Assembly: GCF_006385175.1 (NCBI RefSeq)
Contig: NZ_VFIY01000014.1
Coordinates: 62,001 to 126,000, forward strand
DNA: 64,000 nucleotides
Direction: 5' to 3'
Source of the DNA: Emcibacter nanhaiensis
GTDB lineage: Bacteria; Pseudomonadota; Alphaproteobacteria; Sphingomonadales; Emcibacteraceae
The position numbers were made by a program, and so were the translations under genes. Shown here piece by piece: positions 62,323 to 64,000 of the stretch. Each line of letters starts with the position of its first letter. Position 1 is the first letter of the stretch. The notes under the pieces are model-generated. The model ran no database searches and was not told the DNA's origin. It saw only the letters and a program-made list of their open reading frames with translations.

Positions 62323-62922
62323 ATGGTCCGGAAAACTCGCCTCGTTGTTCTTTTTCTGCTGGCAATCATGCTGCCACTTGCAGCCCATGCGCAGGTGGGC
62401 ATCGAGAAAAAGCACCCCTCCTATAAAGACAACTATAAGATCACCGGCTCCGTAAAGGGCCCCTTCTATGACCCCCACACCAAGAGCTACTTCGAACTGA
62501 GATGGTGGAAGAAGGGACGCAAATGGCGTCAGGCCTATCTGGAAGCCCAGTCGCTTGTATTTAAGGACACCCATGGCCGCCTCGCCCTGGTCAAGGACCT
62601 GCAAACCCATACTTTCATCCAGACTCATTTCAACATTTCCGCAGCCACCTGGATCGGCCTGCAGTATTATTGTGACGAACAGCGTCTTAACTGGGCTGAC
62701 GACAGCACACTGAAAAAAGGCGATTTCTCAGCCTGGTCTTATCGGTGGGCCCGGCGCGATGATATCCGTTGCGGCTTCATGAACCCGCATTACACCCCCG
62801 AACTGCACATGAAATCCCACATGGGCGTGTCCTATATCGGTCAACCTCCCATGTGGCAGGCGTCTGGTCCGGAAAAGGAATATGACTTTTTCCTGGTCGA
62901 ATACCCGACCGGCAAGGAATAA
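62323..62922 (+). CDS. Exported protein with C-type-lectin-like fold (tentative)
   Basis: The 199-residue precursor has a signal peptide ending in AAHAQ. The mature part contains QTHFNISAATWIGLQYYCDE, LNWADDSTLKKGDFSAW and a final EYDFFLVEYP. This recalls the WIGL...W..G...W...WxxxxC pattern of C-type-lectin-like domains, but only two cysteines are present. It would act in the periplasm or at the surface. The ligand is unknown. Confidence 0.6.
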   Translation: MVRKTRLVVLFLLAIMLPLAAHAQVGIEKKHPSYKDNYKITGSVKGPFYDPHTKSYFELRWWKKGRKWRQAYLEAQSLVFKDTHGRLALVKDLQTHTFIQTHFNISAATWIGLQYYCDEQRLNWADDSTLKKGDFSAWSYRWARRDDIRCGFMNPHYTPELHMKSHMGVSYIGQPPMWQASGPEKEYDFFLVEYPTGKE

Positions 62923-62928
62923 GCTCTC

Positions 62929-64000
62929 CTAGAGCGACGGCAGGTCTTCAATCTGGCTGGCGCGTTGTTTTTTGAGTTTGTCCAGCGCCTCGAGCAATTC
63001 GTCTTTCTGCGCACTGCTGATCGGGCCTGAACCCGAAGTCTTGTTTTTCGCATCCTTGATCAGGCTGTCCAGCTCCTTCGACAGTTTGGCAAAGCGGTCA
63101 ACCAGCTTGCCGGAGGCCTCGGAAATGGTGCCGAGGTCCTGGCTGGTCTTCTTCAGCCCCTGGACCAGCGAGTCCTTGTCGGCCAGCGCGCCGTTGAGAA
63201 CCTCCTGGGTTTCTTCAATACGCGACATATGTTCACCGATAAACTCGCCATATTTCTTATAGTTCTGGTCGATTTCCTCTTTCAGGCTTTCGAGCACTTT
63301 TTCAGTCTGCGCCGTCAGCCGCTGTTCGGAATTATTTTCTTCCCTCTCCACAGCCTCTTTCATTTGCGTCAGCTGGCTGGCGAACCCTTCCGCCGTCGAG
63401 GAAAAGCTCTTTTCCATTTTTTCGGCAGTTTTCTGGGCCTTCTCGAGGGAGCCGGTCAGCGCGGCCAGTTGCTTGCCGGCATTCTTTTCCATTTCCGCCT
63501 CGAAGGCGGCGATTGCCCGGGACAGAAACTCCTCCAGCTTGGCGCCCTGGTCATCAGCCAGGGCTTTCGTGGCCTTACCGATGGCATTGAGCGGGCGCTG
63601 GATGGCCTTCTCCACATCCTTGGACAGGGAACTGTCCCGCATCATGTCCACCATATCCCGCAATTCGGCATGCCATCCGTCATGATGGAACAGGTGATCA
63701 ACCAGCGCCGCCAGGTCGGCCGCATTCTGGCGCAAAATCCCGACGCTGAACTTCACAAGTACATAGATGACCAGAGCCGTAAAAGCTGAAAAGACGAGTG
63801 CCACCAGGCCGGGTTGCAACTGGGCGACAAAATCACCAAGCGTTGTCATATTGACGTTGAGCGCCGGATCGAACACAGTGAGTGAAAGCAAATTCACAGA
63901 CAGAATGAGCCCGCCGGCGGCCAGCAGTATTTTCGGCAGCGCCTCTACGAACCAGAGGTACAGGCGCTGGTCAACCAATTGTTCGGAACTGAATACCGAG
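62929..64000 (-). CDS. Membrane-anchored coiled-coil protein, MotA/ExbB-like N-terminus (partial)
   Basis: The reading frame is open to the window edge, so the N-terminus is probably missing; a TTG at 63978 is only a possible start. Two hydrophobic helices (about 12-35 and 55-78 from that TTG) are followed by about 270 residues of charged coiled coil. The design resembles proton-channel proteins of the MotA/TolQ/ExbB class with a long cytoplasmic tail, as in ZorA, but the family cannot be confirmed. Six bases separate its stop from the previous gene, on the opposite strand. Confidence 0.6.
   Translation of the reverse strand, partial: SVFSSEQLVDQRLYLWFVEALPKILLAAGGLILSVNLLSLTVFDPALNVNMTTLGDFVAQLQPGLVALVFSAFTALVIYVLVKFSVGILRQNAADLAALVDHLFHHDGWHAELRDMVDMMRDSSLSKDVEKAIQRPLNAIGKATKALADDQGAKLEEFLSRAIAAFEAEMEKNAGKQLAALTGSLEKAQKTAEKMEKSFSSTAEGFASQLTQMKEAVEREENNSEQRLTAQTEKVLESLKEEIDQNYKKYGEFIGEHMSRIEETQEVLNGALADKDSLVQGLKKTSQDLGTISEASGKLVDRFAKLSKELDSLIKDAKNKTSGSGPISSAQKDELLEALDKLKKQRASQIEDLPSL

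Overview
The window reads as an alphaproteobacterial chromosome carrying a large conjugative genomic island. The right flank (56.4-64.0 kb) holds housekeeping genes of alphaproteobacterial type: tRNA-Leu(CAA), a YqaA-like membrane protein, a 2OG-Fe(II) oxygenase, DsbB, COQ7, an HNH nuclease, a carboxylesterase and GluQ-RS. I cannot name the genus from the sequence. The left flank (1-4.1 kb) is scarred. It holds a 5'-truncated serine recombinase, a soluble triple-PAS chemoreceptor, and three short sequences that look like 3' ends of tRNA-fMet.

The island runs from about 4.08 kb to the 3' end of tRNA-Leu at 56373, where a tyrosine integrase, an AlpA-like excisionase candidate, an Xre repressor and an orphan LuxR regulator sit. 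From left to right it contains: a hipBA toxin-antitoxin pair (4.8-6.7 kb); a complete Trb-type conjugation operon read leftwards, from a helix-turn-helix gene and traF through the relaxase and traG to trbBCDEJLFGI (21.4-6.8 kb); a LuxR/LuxI quorum-sensing pair; a lasso peptide cluster (24.0-34.9 kb) with two GntR-type regulators, fused B protein, cyclase C, a very small precursor, an isopeptidase, a TonB-dependent receptor and a FecI/FecR pair; a DEDDh exonuclease and a Fic protein; a secreted DRGH nuclease with a small cysteine-rich partner; ParB-like and ArdC antirestriction genes; a cyclic-nucleotide defence region (42.4-48.2 kb); an IS66 element with an 8-bp target duplication, inserted next to an IS110-family element; and the integration module.

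The genes appear to be wired together. Two perfect 22-bp lux-box palindromes with identical arms lie in front of luxI and in front of the whole transfer operon, so the AHL circuit probably controls conjugation. luxI overlaps the first gntR gene. Four 7-3-7 palindromes lie upstream of luxR, after gntR1, before the lasso B gene and before the precursor, which suggests that quorum sensing and lasso production are linked through the GntR proteins.

The best candidate for a little-described system is the 42.4-46.7 kb block. A tandem-domain nucleotide cyclase overlaps a gene for an E2 (ubiquitin-conjugating)-like cysteine-rich protein. They are divergent from a WYL regulator and a cyclic-nucleotide-binding four-helix membrane protein. 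A second, recognisable Pycsar pair (PycTM-type effector plus pyrimidine-cyclase-like protein) follows directly. All functional statements are from reading the sequence; no database search was possible.
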